Virus record (IMG/VR): IMGVR_UViG_3300034175_000017
Location: 17,357 to 81,356 of that record
Length of the DNA: 64,000 bases
Direction: 5' to 3' (one strand)
Source of the DNA: a virus
The translations under genes were made by a program, and so were the position numbers. Under the pieces are notes generated by a model, which ran no database searches, was not told where the DNA came from, and worked only from the letters and a program-made list of their open reading frames with translations. Shown here piece after piece: positions 43,624 to 52,015 of the stretch (positions within the stretch are counted from its first letter, which is position 1; each line of letters starts with the position of its first letter).

Positions 43624-44255
43624 TATTTTGTTTCCTTTCGTGATTGATTTTCGGCCCACTTGCCCTGCTCGTCGTAGTCGAAGGTGCGCTTGAACAGCGT
43701 CTTCGACGGACCATGATACATGACGATGCCCTCAGGGTTCATGAAGCCGGGGACCAGCTTGGACCCGGCGAGGCTAAGGTCGATCAGAGCGTTGTCGAAC
43801 ACGCCAGCGTGTGACAGGTAGCCCTCGAACAGGACAGGCACCACGTCCACGCGGTCAGGCAGTTCAACGCCACGCCAGCGAGGATTGAAGAGGGCAAAAC
43901 GCTTCTCGGTCAGACCGTAGTTGCGCTGGATGCCTGCACCATACCACTCACCGAAGTGACGACCGGCACCGAGTGTCTCGACAAAGCCTCGCGCATTGTC
44001 AGCAACGAAACGAGCGAAGCCAGCATGATCGCCGGTCTTGCTGGTATCGAGCAGACGATTGCGGCTTCCGGCGAACACCGAATAGACCACATTTTCGTGC
44101 ATAAGCACTGCTACAGCAGGCCCATACTTGATGTTAGGGGACATCGTGTCTTCAGGGACGATGTTGATCTGTGCGTTGCTGCCGTCGATCTTCTCGCTGA
44201 TCGTCCAATCGTGGCTGAAGCGGGTTAGCTTGGGGAATGGTTCAAAGGCGCTCAT
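43623..44255 (-). CDS. RNA ligase, Rnl2-like
   Basis: 210 residues. Nucleotidyltransferase motifs are in order: motif I EKIDGSNAQI with the adenylated Lys, motif III FGEWYGAGIQRNYG, motif IV EGIVMYH and motif V LFKRTF. Related phage ligases repair tRNA cut by host anticodon nucleases. It is shorter than T4 Rnl2 (334), with no C-terminal domain. ATGA coupled with the gene upstream. Confidence 0.85.
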   Translation of the reverse strand: MSAFEPFPKLTRFSHDWTISEKIDGSNAQINIVPEDTMSPNIKYGPAVAVLMHENVVYSVFAGSRNRLLDTSKTGDHAGFARFVADNARGFVETLGAGRHFGEWYGAGIQRNYGLTEKRFALFNPRWRGVELPDRVDVVPVLFEGYLSHAGVFDNALIDLSLAGSKLVPGFMNPEGIVMYHGPSKTLFKRTFDYDEQGKWAENQSRKETK

Positions 44256-44425
44256 TGGATTTGATCCTCAGGTGTAAGTGAATGTTGAATCTCAAGGTAG
44301 AGGCGTTGCACTTCCAGTGCGGCCATTCCTACCTCACGCTCAGCGTCTTGCTGACGCTGGTATGCCTGTCCTTGCTCGAATGCGATGCCTAGCATCTCCT
44401 GTATCTTGTTGAAAACTTCTTCCAT
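44252..44425 (-). CDS. Small helical hypothetical protein
   Basis: 57 residues from ATG 44425 (GGAG upstream), almost all helical with heptad-like hydrophobics (VFNKIQEMLGIAFEQGQ, ALEVQRLYLEI). Overlaps the RNA ligase start. Unknown. Confidence 0.5.
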   Translation of the reverse strand: MEEVFNKIQEMLGIAFEQGQAYQRQQDAEREVGMAALEVQRLYLEIQHSLTPEDQIQ

Positions 44426-44436
44426 GTTCACTCCAA

Positions 44437-44472
44437 ACAAAGAGGCCCACCTACATGGGGTAGGTGGGCCTC
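44437..44472 (-). terminator. Strong rho-independent terminator, leftward
   Basis: A perfect 13-bp stem GAGGCCCACCTAC / GTAGGTGGGCCTC with a 5-base loop, followed on the minus strand by TTTGTTT. Isolates the glycanase gene from the RNA ligase unit. Confidence 0.93.
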
Positions 44473-44496
44473 AAATGCACTAATAATGTGAGATGT

Positions 44497-44505
44497 TACT
44501 AAGTA
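44497..44505. promoter_or_regulatory. TACTNAGTA palindrome at glycanase gene end
   Basis: TACTAAGTA exactly, overlapping the TAG stop of the glycanase gene and preceding the terminator and the next leftward gene. Its coding position makes coincidence possible, but it agrees with the three other exact copies. Confidence 0.35.
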
Positions 44506-46352
44506 AGAGCTGCCTTGGCGGCAGTGATCTTGTCGGTCAATCCCTTGACCTGAGCATCGCGGGTTGCAACCAGCGCCTCAAGCTCCTTGATGCGAGCATC
44601 GCGGGGATCAGTCGTTGGCGGCGGCGGTGTCACAGGTGGTGGTGGAGCCGTGTCAGCGGCCAACGTGACCGAGTTCCAAGAGTCCACCCATCCGCTGTCA
44701 CCCTCGGCATCGAAGGCAGTAACGCGGCCCTTGATGGGCTTGCCAAGATGCTCCGCTGGGATGGTCAGCCGTGGTGTATCGCCCGATGCCAACGTGACGC
44801 CGTTGCTGCGTGCCTCATAAAAGCGACGAACAATCGGCTGGCCGTTCCAATCGGCACCTTCGATGGTCACGTCCTTCGTGCCAGCGACGACGCTGATGTA
44901 GGTCTGCGCCTTAGCAGTAGGAACGGTGTTGGTCGTTGGAGCAACAGGCGGCGGGGCTGGTGGGAGCGGTTCGCCTGCCATATCGGTGATCCAGTTGGAA
45001 ATGGTTGTGGTCGAAGTGACCAGCCCGCCCGTCAGGTTCCCAATGATGATGTCAGACTGCTCTTGATTGCCCGCAACCCACGACGACTGATCGTTGGTCT
45101 CGGCTACGTTGTCCAGCTTGATCGGACGCTCCACCGTGAAGGTGAAGTTACCAGCCTGCGTGATACGCACGGTGCCAGAGTTTTCGTTGGCCGGAACATA
45201 TACGATGCCGGTCTTGGCAGCGAACATATCCGCAACAGACTTGGTGAAGTCCGCAGCGTTCACCGTGTTCTGATAGGTGATGGTGAACGACTGATCGACC
45301 TTGCCGTTGGCGACCTCAAACGTCAGCCCTTGGTTCTGTCCCTCGTTCAGCGTGTCGCTTCCGACGCGGCGAACAGTAAGACGGGACTCGACAGGGGTAG
45401 GCGCAATCACAACAGGCGTTCCGGGGACAGCCGTGAAGTAATTCTTGAGCAGACCGAAGGCAGACGAGTCGGCTGTTCCGGGCTTGGACAGATACAACTC
45501 GTAGTCGGCAGGCCACCAAGCACCAACGGACCATGCAGTGCCGCCGATGGTGTTCGCCACCATGTAATCGAGCATGTTCTTCTCGGCGTCCAGCCAACGT
45601 GCGTCGTTGCTAGGCACACCGAACTCACCGATCATGCCACGGAAGTTGTTGGCCTTGATCCAATCGACAAACTTCTTGAGCTTGTCCACGCCGACCATCG
45701 GGTAAGCGCCCTCGCCGTCATAGCTATACTTGTAGCTGCCGGAGCTATCCCGGTCGAGATACTGGTGAGCCTGATAGACGAGGTTGTTGGCTGGATCGTT
45801 GACGATGAACGTCGGGTCCCAAGAGTGAGCACCGGACCAGTTGTCACCCTCGATATAGATCGTGTGGGTGGTGTCCACTTCGCGGATCGCATTAATCGCA
45901 GCCTGTGCTGCAACCTTCCAAGCCGTTGCCGAGGGCATGTTGTTCGGCTCGTTCATCACGTCGTAGCCCTCAAGGGCCGGATGATTTTTCACTGCTGACG
46001 CCATCTTTCGCCAGAAGTCAGCGAGGTTGGCAGCGGTGGGTCCACCCGTCGAGCCGATAGCGTTGCCGCCGTGGCGTGCGTAGCTGTGGTTGTCGATGAA
46101 CAGGGTCATACCGAGTGTCTGTGCGTCGTTCAGCACGCGGGTCATGAGCGCAAGCTCTGCGGTATTGAGTGGACCGTTCAGAACGTTCTGCATGCGGTCC
46201 CAAATGAACGGCAGGCGGAACCACAGGATGCCCTTGTTCTTGTAGTAGAGCAACTCGTCGTAGGTGGGGTAATGGTATTGCTGATCGTGGATGCCAGCGG
46301 TGCCGCCGAACTCGGCACCGGAAATGTTGGCGGAAATAAGCTGATGAGCCAT
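44499..46352 (-). CDS. GH5-like endoglycanase with C-terminal accessory domains
   Basis: 617 residues from ATG 46352 (GGAG upstream). Residues 1-300 form a GH5 barrel: an N-terminal SGAEFG, GYDVMNEPNNMP with the acid/base Glu 135, HQYLDRDSSG, and IGEFGVPSND with the nucleophile Glu 243. No signal peptide. After 330 come two beta modules, a Pro-rich linker and a short C-terminal coiled coil (about 585-617). GH5 enzymes cut cellulose and related beta-glucans or mannans; here host exopolysaccharide is the likely target, either in the virion or after lysis. Confidence 0.85.
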   Translation of the reverse strand: MAHQLISANISGAEFGGTAGIHDQQYHYPTYDELLYYKNKGILWFRLPFIWDRMQNVLNGPLNTAELALMTRVLNDAQTLGMTLFIDNHSYARHGGNAIGSTGGPTAANLADFWRKMASAVKNHPALEGYDVMNEPNNMPSATAWKVAAQAAINAIREVDTTHTIYIEGDNWSGAHSWDPTFIVNDPANNLVYQAHQYLDRDSSGSYKYSYDGEGAYPMVGVDKLKKFVDWIKANNFRGMIGEFGVPSNDARWLDAEKNMLDYMVANTIGGTAWSVGAWWPADYELYLSKPGTADSSAFGLLKNYFTAVPGTPVVIAPTPVESRLTVRRVGSDTLNEGQNQGLTFEVANGKVDQSFTITYQNTVNAADFTKSVADMFAAKTGIVYVPANENSGTVRITQAGNFTFTVERPIKLDNVAETNDQSSWVAGNQEQSDIIIGNLTGGLVTSTTTISNWITDMAGEPLPPAPPPVAPTTNTVPTAKAQTYISVVAGTKDVTIEGADWNGQPIVRRFYEARSNGVTLASGDTPRLTIPAEHLGKPIKGRVTAFDAEGDSGWVDSWNSVTLAADTAPPPPVTPPPPTTDPRDARIKELEALVATRDAQVKGLTDKITAAKAALT

Positions 46353-46372
46353 CAAGGTTCTCCATTGTGTGT

Positions 46373-46408
46373 GACGTGTAGGATATAGGGCATCACACCC
46401 TACACGTC
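46373..46408 (-). terminator. Hairpin after ribonucleotide reductase gene
   Basis: GACGTGTAGG (46373-46382) pairs with CCTACACGTC (46399-46408) around a 16-base loop that could fold further. There is no T-run, so it may be a weak terminator or mRNA-stabilising stem between the reductase and the glycanase gene. Confidence 0.5.
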
Positions 46409-46420
46409 CAGAAACACAGG

Positions 46421-48106
46421 TTATATTCCGCAGGTTCCGCCGCCGGTCAGGTCACAAACGTCGTGCGTCTGCTCAACATATTCCTGACCGTCATGCTTCA
46501 CTGCTTCCGAGTATGGAACAGGAGTGAGAGGCTGACCGCCACGACTACCATCAGGGTAGCAAGTGAAGCCGCGCAGACGGTGAGCGTAGCGAGCCAAGGT
46601 AGATGCGAACTCATCGACTTTATCCTCGTTGTTCAACTCGCTGCCCCAAGCAGGCAGATTGATGGTGGAACTGATCGCCATGTCAACGTAGTCCTGCACG
46701 TCAGCTTGGAACGCGATGCGGCGCTCGTAGTCTGCGGCGAGGTCAATGGCCGACTCGATCTTCTCCGGGTCAGCACCGTAGAACTGGATCAACTGCTTGG
46801 CAGTTCCGTCCACGACATACTGGTAGTGCCACTCGGTTCCGTTCTTGAGATAACGGCGCATGTAGGAGACAGCAAAGAGGGGTTCGATGCCTGACGTGGT
46901 GCCTGCCACGATAGCCAAAGTGCCTGTAGGAGCAATAGCCCGATTAGCAACAGGCCGAGAGATGCCCAAGCGGTCCGCAAACTCACGCGAAACCGTGTCC
47001 GAGATGTCACGGTATTCTGCGAGCCATTGGTGTAGTTCAGGGACGACTTCATAGCGGTGGCCTCTCTGGATCAACCATTCATGGACGCCCATGAGACCGA
47101 GACCAAGCCGACGATTCTTTTCGCGGACCTGATACACCTTCTCGTAGGGCAGCTTTGCTTTCAGGGTGCCGCACATCAGGAACATGGTGCCGAGCCGAAT
47201 GACTTCGCACAGTTCCTGAATGTTGTCGATGCGGGACAGGTTCAGCGAGCCGAGGTTGCACACGTCGCTGTCGTCTTCCGACGTAACTTCCGTGCAGGCA
47301 TTCCGTAGCGTCTCTTTAGCCTTCGCACCGAAGTTGAAAGCGAAGCCGGGTTCAGCCGTCTTCAACGCCTGCCGCATGTTGGTGCGGAACGTGTGACCAA
47401 CGTCACCAGTGGACTGAAAGTTCTTCAGCCACTCGTCGCCGTAGTTCAGGCTGATGTTGGTCATGTCCAGCGGGGCATGCCAGTTGAAGTCCTTGTTCTT
47501 CAGGTCAGCGACCGTCAGGTCCGTGCCCGGAACAGGCATCGTTGACCAATCCTTGGCGACGAGAAACTTCTCGGCGTCAGGATGTTCAGCGGACAGCGAG
47601 GCGTAGAGAGCGGAGCGACGTGAGCCACCCTGCATTACGTTGCGGCCAATCTCGTTGAGCATCATCATCTTGGGGATAGGACCCGAAGCCAGACCACCAG
47701 TGTCACCAAGAGGCGAGCCTTCGCCACGATACACAGAGTAGTCGGCACCGATGCCACCGCCTGTCATGAGAGCGGACTCGGCCTTCCAAGAAAGGTTGGC
47801 CCAATCTTCGCGGGTATCTTCCTCGGCCTTGAGGAGATAGCAATTGTTGAAGAACTTTTTCGGACGACCTGCATAATACAGGTAGCGGCCACCGGGGATG
47901 AACTTCATGTCAGCAATATACTGTGCCAACTGCGTCATATCTCCGAGGCTCATGTAGGGAGTGCAAACATCAGCGACCAGCGTGTCTGCAAGCTGGTCCC
48001 ACGTCTCCGCGCCTTCGTGCTTATACTTGTAGTTGAAAATATTCTCGCTGAACTCAGAGCGAAACGTTGGAACTGCCGCAGGCGCGGAGGATGTGATTGC
48101 TAACAT
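46421..48106 (-). CDS. nrdJ: Class II (B12-dependent) ribonucleotide reductase
   Basis: 561 residues, shorter than most. FNNCYLL gives the first redox Cys, RNACTEV is the NxCxE catalytic site, CNLGSLNLSR the second redox Cys region, APTGTLAIVAGTTSGIEP a conserved glycine-rich block, and the tail ends CDLTGGGTCGI with a Cys pair for re-reduction. There is no small subunit or NrdG-type activase nearby, consistent with an adenosylcobalamin enzyme that works with or without oxygen. AGGAG precedes ATG 48106. Confidence 0.88.
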   Translation of the reverse strand: MLAITSSAPAAVPTFRSEFSENIFNYKYKHEGAETWDQLADTLVADVCTPYMSLGDMTQLAQYIADMKFIPGGRYLYYAGRPKKFFNNCYLLKAEEDTREDWANLSWKAESALMTGGGIGADYSVYRGEGSPLGDTGGLASGPIPKMMMLNEIGRNVMQGGSRRSALYASLSAEHPDAEKFLVAKDWSTMPVPGTDLTVADLKNKDFNWHAPLDMTNISLNYGDEWLKNFQSTGDVGHTFRTNMRQALKTAEPGFAFNFGAKAKETLRNACTEVTSEDDSDVCNLGSLNLSRIDNIQELCEVIRLGTMFLMCGTLKAKLPYEKVYQVREKNRRLGLGLMGVHEWLIQRGHRYEVVPELHQWLAEYRDISDTVSREFADRLGISRPVANRAIAPTGTLAIVAGTTSGIEPLFAVSYMRRYLKNGTEWHYQYVVDGTAKQLIQFYGADPEKIESAIDLAADYERRIAFQADVQDYVDMAISSTINLPAWGSELNNEDKVDEFASTLARYAHRLRGFTCYPDGSRGGQPLTPVPYSEAVKHDGQEYVEQTHDVCDLTGGGTCGI

Positions 48107-48138
48107 GAGGGACTCCTAAGGGGGTCGATCTTGTTAGC

Positions 48139-48372
48139 TCATGCGTAGCGGGGAGGTCCACCCTTTCCGCCACCATTACTAGGTGATGTGGCGGGCTGGT
48201 TGCGGGCCAACCAATTGGTGATCCGATTACGCATCACTTGGCTGGTGGTCGTGCCGAGAAGCTCAACCATATCCTTGCGGGCAACCTTACGCATCAACGC
48301 CTGATCCTTGAAGCGATTGTAGCGGGTCACGATTGCCCAATAGTCCTTGCCCTGCTCACGAAGTTCAAACAT
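48139..48372 (-). CDS. Small hypothetical protein
   Basis: 77 residues, basic, with a helix-turn-helix-like middle (KDMVELLGTTTSQVMRNRI) and a Gly/Pro-rich tail. Its start overlaps the stop of the larger HTH gene upstream, so the two may act together. Confidence 0.5.
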   Translation of the reverse strand: MFELREQGKDYWAIVTRYNRFKDQALMRKVARKDMVELLGTTTSQVMRNRITNWLARNQPATSPSNGGGKGGPPRYA

Positions 48373-48871
48373 TCTTATCTCCTTTAAGCCATTCGTCTAC
48401 AAGCTGACCCGGCGTGCGATTTGCACCGGCTTGCTCCTTTAGTTCATACTCCAAGCACAAGATCAGCAGCTTGGTGAAGTCAATGCCCGACGCCTTAGCG
48501 AACCGATCAATCTGTGCCAGCGTCCAATTGTGCTTGCGGGGCGAGCCGTTTGTTGCCTTAAGCTGGTGCCGCATTGGAATGCCGGTGAGGTGGCCTACCT
48601 CAAGGTGGTGAAGCTCTTTTCGTTTCGCCCAATTATACAGGCGATTACCAATCTGATTGCGGAACTGACGACTCGCTGGTGACAAGCCGAAAGGTGTGCC
48701 TTCATTGGTTGTCTCACTTGGCTTGGCCAGCCCTAGTTTCTTCGCTCGCTTGTTGACGTAATCAGGCTGCAAGCCCTCACGGTCAGCGATCTCTCGGTCA
48801 CTCAAGCCTGCCGCAATATGTTTGGCCAACCGTGCATCGCGTTCCTCCACAAGGATTTTGAAGTTACTCAC
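48365..48871 (-). CDS. HTH-containing hypothetical protein
   Basis: 168 residues from GTG 48871, which overlaps the preceding stop as GTGAGTAA. HIAAGLSDREIADREGLQPD is a clear helix-turn-helix of the GcrA/sigma-4-like type; a basic middle and helical end follow. Possibly a transcription regulator of early genes; target unknown. Confidence 0.6.
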   Translation of the reverse strand: MSNFKILVEERDARLAKHIAAGLSDREIADREGLQPDYVNKRAKKLGLAKPSETTNEGTPFGLSPASRQFRNQIGNRLYNWAKRKELHHLEVGHLTGIPMRHQLKATNGSPRKHNWTLAQIDRFAKASGIDFTKLLILCLEYELKEQAGANRTPGQLVDEWLKGDKNV

Positions 48872-49322
48872 CGCTAATCTCCCTTCGCACTCGGTCTGCC
48901 TTCTCCATAACAGCGGCGAAGAACTTGGAGAGAGTGAAGCTGTCACTCTCAAGGATATGATCGACCACCTTGTCATCGTCCAGACGGGTGCGGACCTTCT
49001 CAATGGGACCAGCGTCGATCATTTCGACCAGCCTGCGTGTGAAGGACGCCTCGCTGCGGGGTTCGATGCCGCTGCTGACACCTGTCAACGGCTCAACACG
49101 GGCAAACTCTGGCTGCTCGACAGTGAGCAAGGCATTGCGAATGCCATCAGACTGCACAACCATCGAAGCCTTACGGCGTAGCTCGTTGATGTGGTCGCGC
49201 AGTCCATCCTTGTCAGTGGGAACCTCGAAAGGCTCCGGGTTTTTGATGCCCGCTGCTTTCGCTTCGGCCTGTGTGTCAACCAGTTGCAGACCATCGTCTG
49301 TGGGTATCTCGTAGAACTTCAT
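48864..49322 (-). CDS. Hypothetical protein
   Basis: 152 residues, acidic and helical with no visible motif. ATG 49322 follows AAGAGGATCACCACCC. The start lies inside the 3' part of the small Cys-containing gene upstream. Conserved function unknown. Confidence 0.5.
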   Translation of the reverse strand: MKFYEIPTDDGLQLVDTQAEAKAAGIKNPEPFEVPTDKDGLRDHINELRRKASMVVQSDGIRNALLTVEQPEFARVEPLTGVSSGIEPRSEASFTRRLVEMIDAGPIEKVRTRLDDDKVVDHILESDSFTLSKFFAAVMEKADRVRREISGE

Positions 49323-49497
49323 GGGTGGTGATCCTCTTTAGAGCGGGCCGACCTTTTTGCCAGCGGTGATACGGGACGTAATCAGAGACAGGACAGATGC
49401 CGCCGTTGCGATAGGAGAACTCCAAACGCGTCCCAAGAATGAGGCCCTTGCGCTTGGCTGCTTTGCAGGCTTTGCAGGGGCAAATGCCGTTAGCCAT
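49276..49497 (-). CDS. Small Cys-containing protein
   Basis: 73 residues from ATG 49497 (GGGAG upstream). CPCKACKAAKR near the start gives three close Cys and GGICPVS another, so a zinc site is possible. The frame overlaps the gene at 49338-49619 by 160 bases and the next gene by 47 bases. Confidence 0.5.
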   Translation of the reverse strand: MANGICPCKACKAAKRKGLILGTRLEFSYRNGGICPVSDYVPYHRWQKGRPALKRITTHEVLRDTHRRWSATG

Positions 49498-49619
49498 AGT
49501 GGTCTCCCGGTGATGTGGCACATGTCTTCGATGTCGTCCCACTCATGCTCGTAGTCATACCAAACGATTGCGTCATTTGGGGTGGCTAGATGCCGAGCTT
49601 CTTCAGACGGCCAGCTCAT
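49338..49619 (-). CDS. Hypothetical protein in overlapping frame
   Basis: 93 residues starting at an ATGA overlap with the upstream gene. The first half (IVWYDYEHEWDDIEDMCHIT) looks like ordinary protein; the second half, which overlaps the Cys-containing gene in another frame, is low-complexity Ser/Ala/Thr/Arg. Probably real up to about residue 45; the rest may be read through only because no stop is present. Confidence 0.4.
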   Translation of the reverse strand: MSWPSEEARHLATPNDAIVWYDYEHEWDDIEDMCHITGRPLWLTAFAPAKPAKQPSARASFLGRVWSSPIATAASVLSLITSRITAGKKVGPL

Positions 49620-49894
49620 GCTTCGTCGCTCTCGCTGCGGTTCTGCCGGGTGAAACGATCCGTCGTCCACTCGGACATTCGCCGGGTGTAGGGGATGCGG
49701 CTGTCGTAGTCATACTTGAAGTCGGGACCAGCGATGCGAGTGTATCGTATCTCTGCCTCTTGGTAGCCGGTGCTGTAGGAATAGCCTGTCACCATGTAGT
49801 GCCCGCCATGCTTGTGTAGCCACACGCTGCCGAGAGGGGCGACGAAGCGAGCGAACTCAAGCTCCGCGATAATCAGCTTGGAATCTTTTCTCAT
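49616..49894 (-). CDS. Hypothetical protein, DUF1653-like
   Basis: 92 residues. HGGHYMVTGYSYSTGYQEAEIRY resembles the DUF1653 core (KHKGGxYxVxxxAxxxxTxExxVxY), a small SH3-like barrel. First gene of a leftward unit; the palindromic element at 49927 lies 33 bases upstream. Confidence 0.6.
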   Translation of the reverse strand: MRKDSKLIIAELEFARFVAPLGSVWLHKHGGHYMVTGYSYSTGYQEAEIRYTRIAGPDFKYDYDSRIPYTRRMSEWTTDRFTRQNRSESDEA

Positions 49895-49926
49895 ATCTCT
49901 CTATACTCCATTTCATTTTCTTCTTA

Positions 49927-49935
49927 TACTAAGTA
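49927..49935. promoter_or_regulatory. TACTNAGTA palindrome before leftward unit
   Basis: TACTAAGTA in an AT-rich 73-base spacer between two leftward genes. Reading leftward it gives TATTAT then TACTTAGTA then TAAGAAGAAAA, closely matching the site upstream of the SbcC-like gene. Here only leftward transcription is served, which favours a leftward promoter or operator role. Confidence 0.55.
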
Positions 49936-49967
49936 ATAATAGAAAAAGAAGGTTACAAGGGGACGAC

Positions 49968-51626
49968 TCACTCTTCACTGAAAGTGAGCACTGGTCGGGA
50001 CGGGTCAACAAGATTGGCAAGCTGACTCTTGGCAGTGAGGATGGCATACATCCGGTCCTCAATCGTATCGCGGTAGCGGATGTAGATTACCCGCAGTGTC
50101 GATGTCCGAGTGCCCCGCGATGCACGGCGATATGCTTGCAGAATGTTAGTGTCCATGAAATCGACCGACGCAAAGATGACAACATCAAACATCTCCCAAT
50201 TGAAACCAACAGCAGCAGTTGGACCTGACGCCACGATAACATCAAGCAAGCCTGCTTGGGCCAACTCATCGACACGCTCACGCGCCTTGCCGGTAACATC
50301 ACTGTTGACCAGCCCAACACGCAGACCCATGTCTTCTGCAACACGAACCAAACGTTCCTGCTCCGGTTTAAGTGACGCAAAGATTAACGTCTTCTTGCCT
50401 TCGGACAAGTGTATCTGAACACGCTCGTCTTTCGGCGTCCACTGCGGGATGTTGTTGAACATCGTTTCAGGGTGGGCAAGTATTTGTCTGGCCCGTATCT
50501 GTGCAACGCCAGCCATTTGACCGTCGAGCACACGTCCATCTTCTAGCTCAAGCATCGCCTGTTCGTGGAACTCAGCGTAGAACGGCTCGACTTCCTCACC
50601 TATATCAACATACTCGGTGAAGAATACAACGTCCTCTTTGCCATAGACTTCCTCGAACGTGCGCTGGATGGAGTGCTTCTCCAATATCTTACGCAGCCTA
50701 TCCTCGTTCTTCCAGACAATCACACGGCCATAGTCGTCAGTCACCGCAGCATGCTCAAGCATGAAGCCATTCAAGTCACCGTAGTAGCGTGGCTCAATGA
50801 CGTGCAGCGACGGGAACGCGCTGTCCAGCCTGCCGTTGATAAGCGTGCCGGTCATGCCGACGAAGCGGCTGACGTGCTTGTTGATCCAGAAGAAACTTTC
50901 GGTCGTCTTAGTTTCCGGCGTGCTATACCCGCCGGGCATGTGAAGCTCGTCGGATATGAACAGATCAATGTCAGGCGCAGCTTCAAGTAGCCGCTGCCAA
51001 TGGTTGCTGCCGAACTTGAACGTGGTGATGAACACCTTGGCGTTCGCATTCTGCTTGATAAGGTCCTTGAACGTTTGGATTTCGTCCAGCTTGATGACCT
51101 TCGGCGTCACGCCGTCAGGTCCGAACACCGGTTCAACCACAATGGTCTGGCCGTTCTTGGAGGGCTTATTGAGAGGCGTCTCAACAAACTTGAATGATGG
51201 ACCAACGTCCAGAATGTCAGCCACGATAGTCATGTAGACGAAGTTGACAGGCTGACCGATAGTCTCGCGGATAGCGATGGTGTCAGTGCGCTGGCCGTTA
51301 TAGTTAACGACGAAGCCACGCTTCTTGCGGACAGCATTAATTGTCGGGCCAGTATAGTCCTTGGTCATGTTGGCACGGTCGGTGCGTAGAATTACCACGT
51401 CCTCTGGCTCAAAGTCTGTGAAGCGAAGCATCTCTTTCAAGTTCTTCTTGAGCAGAGACTTAGGCATCGTCCACAGAGTTTTCTTTTGATTCTTGAGCCA
51501 GTGCCAGTAACTATACACACAGACAGGCGGCGTCTTGCCTGTGCCGGGGTGTGAAGTGTCGAGACACTTGGGGTTTGCGATATAAAAGGCAAGCTGATCC
51601 ACTTGCTTCTGTCGAAGAGTTGGCAT
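49968..51626 (-). CDS. SF2/SNF2-like helicase
   Basis: 552 residues. Walker A HPGTGKT near residue 28, motif II ISDELH, motif III GMTGTLI, and C-terminal motifs VNSDVTG and QAYRRASRGTR place it in superfamily 2, SNF2/UvsW-like. T4 UvsW reverses forks and unwinds R-loops; the role here is probably similar, switching origin to recombination-dependent replication. A terminator lies 19 bases upstream of its start, so it has its own promoter or reads through. Confidence 0.85.
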   Translation of the reverse strand: MPTLRQKQVDQLAFYIANPKCLDTSHPGTGKTPPVCVYSYWHWLKNQKKTLWTMPKSLLKKNLKEMLRFTDFEPEDVVILRTDRANMTKDYTGPTINAVRKKRGFVVNYNGQRTDTIAIRETIGQPVNFVYMTIVADILDVGPSFKFVETPLNKPSKNGQTIVVEPVFGPDGVTPKVIKLDEIQTFKDLIKQNANAKVFITTFKFGSNHWQRLLEAAPDIDLFISDELHMPGGYSTPETKTTESFFWINKHVSRFVGMTGTLINGRLDSAFPSLHVIEPRYYGDLNGFMLEHAAVTDDYGRVIVWKNEDRLRKILEKHSIQRTFEEVYGKEDVVFFTEYVDIGEEVEPFYAEFHEQAMLELEDGRVLDGQMAGVAQIRARQILAHPETMFNNIPQWTPKDERVQIHLSEGKKTLIFASLKPEQERLVRVAEDMGLRVGLVNSDVTGKARERVDELAQAGLLDVIVASGPTAAVGFNWEMFDVVIFASVDFMDTNILQAYRRASRGTRTSTLRVIYIRYRDTIEDRMYAILTAKSQLANLVDPSRPVLTFSEE

Positions 51627-51644
51627 TGTCTACCTTTCATGAAC

Positions 51645-51674
51645 AAAAAGAGGGGGACCACTTGGCCCCCCTCT
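51645..51674 (-). terminator. Rho-independent terminator, leftward
   Basis: AGAGGGGG (51649-51656) pairs with CCCCCTCT (51667-51674); then TTTTTG on the minus strand. Follows the small gene at 51700. Confidence 0.9.
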
Positions 51675-51699
51675 CGTATCAATTAACCGCCGCCACTCA

Positions 51700-51960
51700 T
51701 TAGTCACGGGGGGCGAAACGTGTAACCTTCGCATCCTTGGGCGCATCGCTGCGGTCAAGGCCATCGAACTCGATGAAAGCGTAATGGTTACGCTTGGCGT
51801 TGTCGTCGTCCAGTGTGACACCCTCACCGAGGGTGGCGAGAAAGACGCGACCGTCTTCCATCTGCAAGGTCACGTCCGTCGAACGAACGTCAGCGACCTT
51901 GAAGCGGTTCTCGGGAGCCTTTGCAGGCGGGCGAACGTCAGTCTTTGGGGCATCAGCCAT
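51700..51960 (-). CDS. Small hypothetical protein
   Basis: 86 residues from ATG 51960, behind an AGGAGAAAAACAA ribosome site. Acidic, Pro-rich N-terminus followed by beta strands (VTLQMEDGRVFLATLGEG). Between its own AGGAG and a strong terminator, it looks well expressed. No family recognised. Confidence 0.6.
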   Translation of the reverse strand: MADAPKTDVRPPAKAPENRFKVADVRSTDVTLQMEDGRVFLATLGEGVTLDDDNAKRNHYAFIEFDGLDRSDAPKDAKVTRFAPRD

Positions 51961-52015
51961 TTGTTTTTCTCCTGAACGAGTGAATATACGGGCAAGGCGT
52001 AGCATTTACAAGCGC

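Noticed and set aside
44493-45998. A 501-codon plus-strand frame opposite the GH5 gene
   Set aside because: Antisense to the GH5 catalytic region; no ribosome site and no motif.
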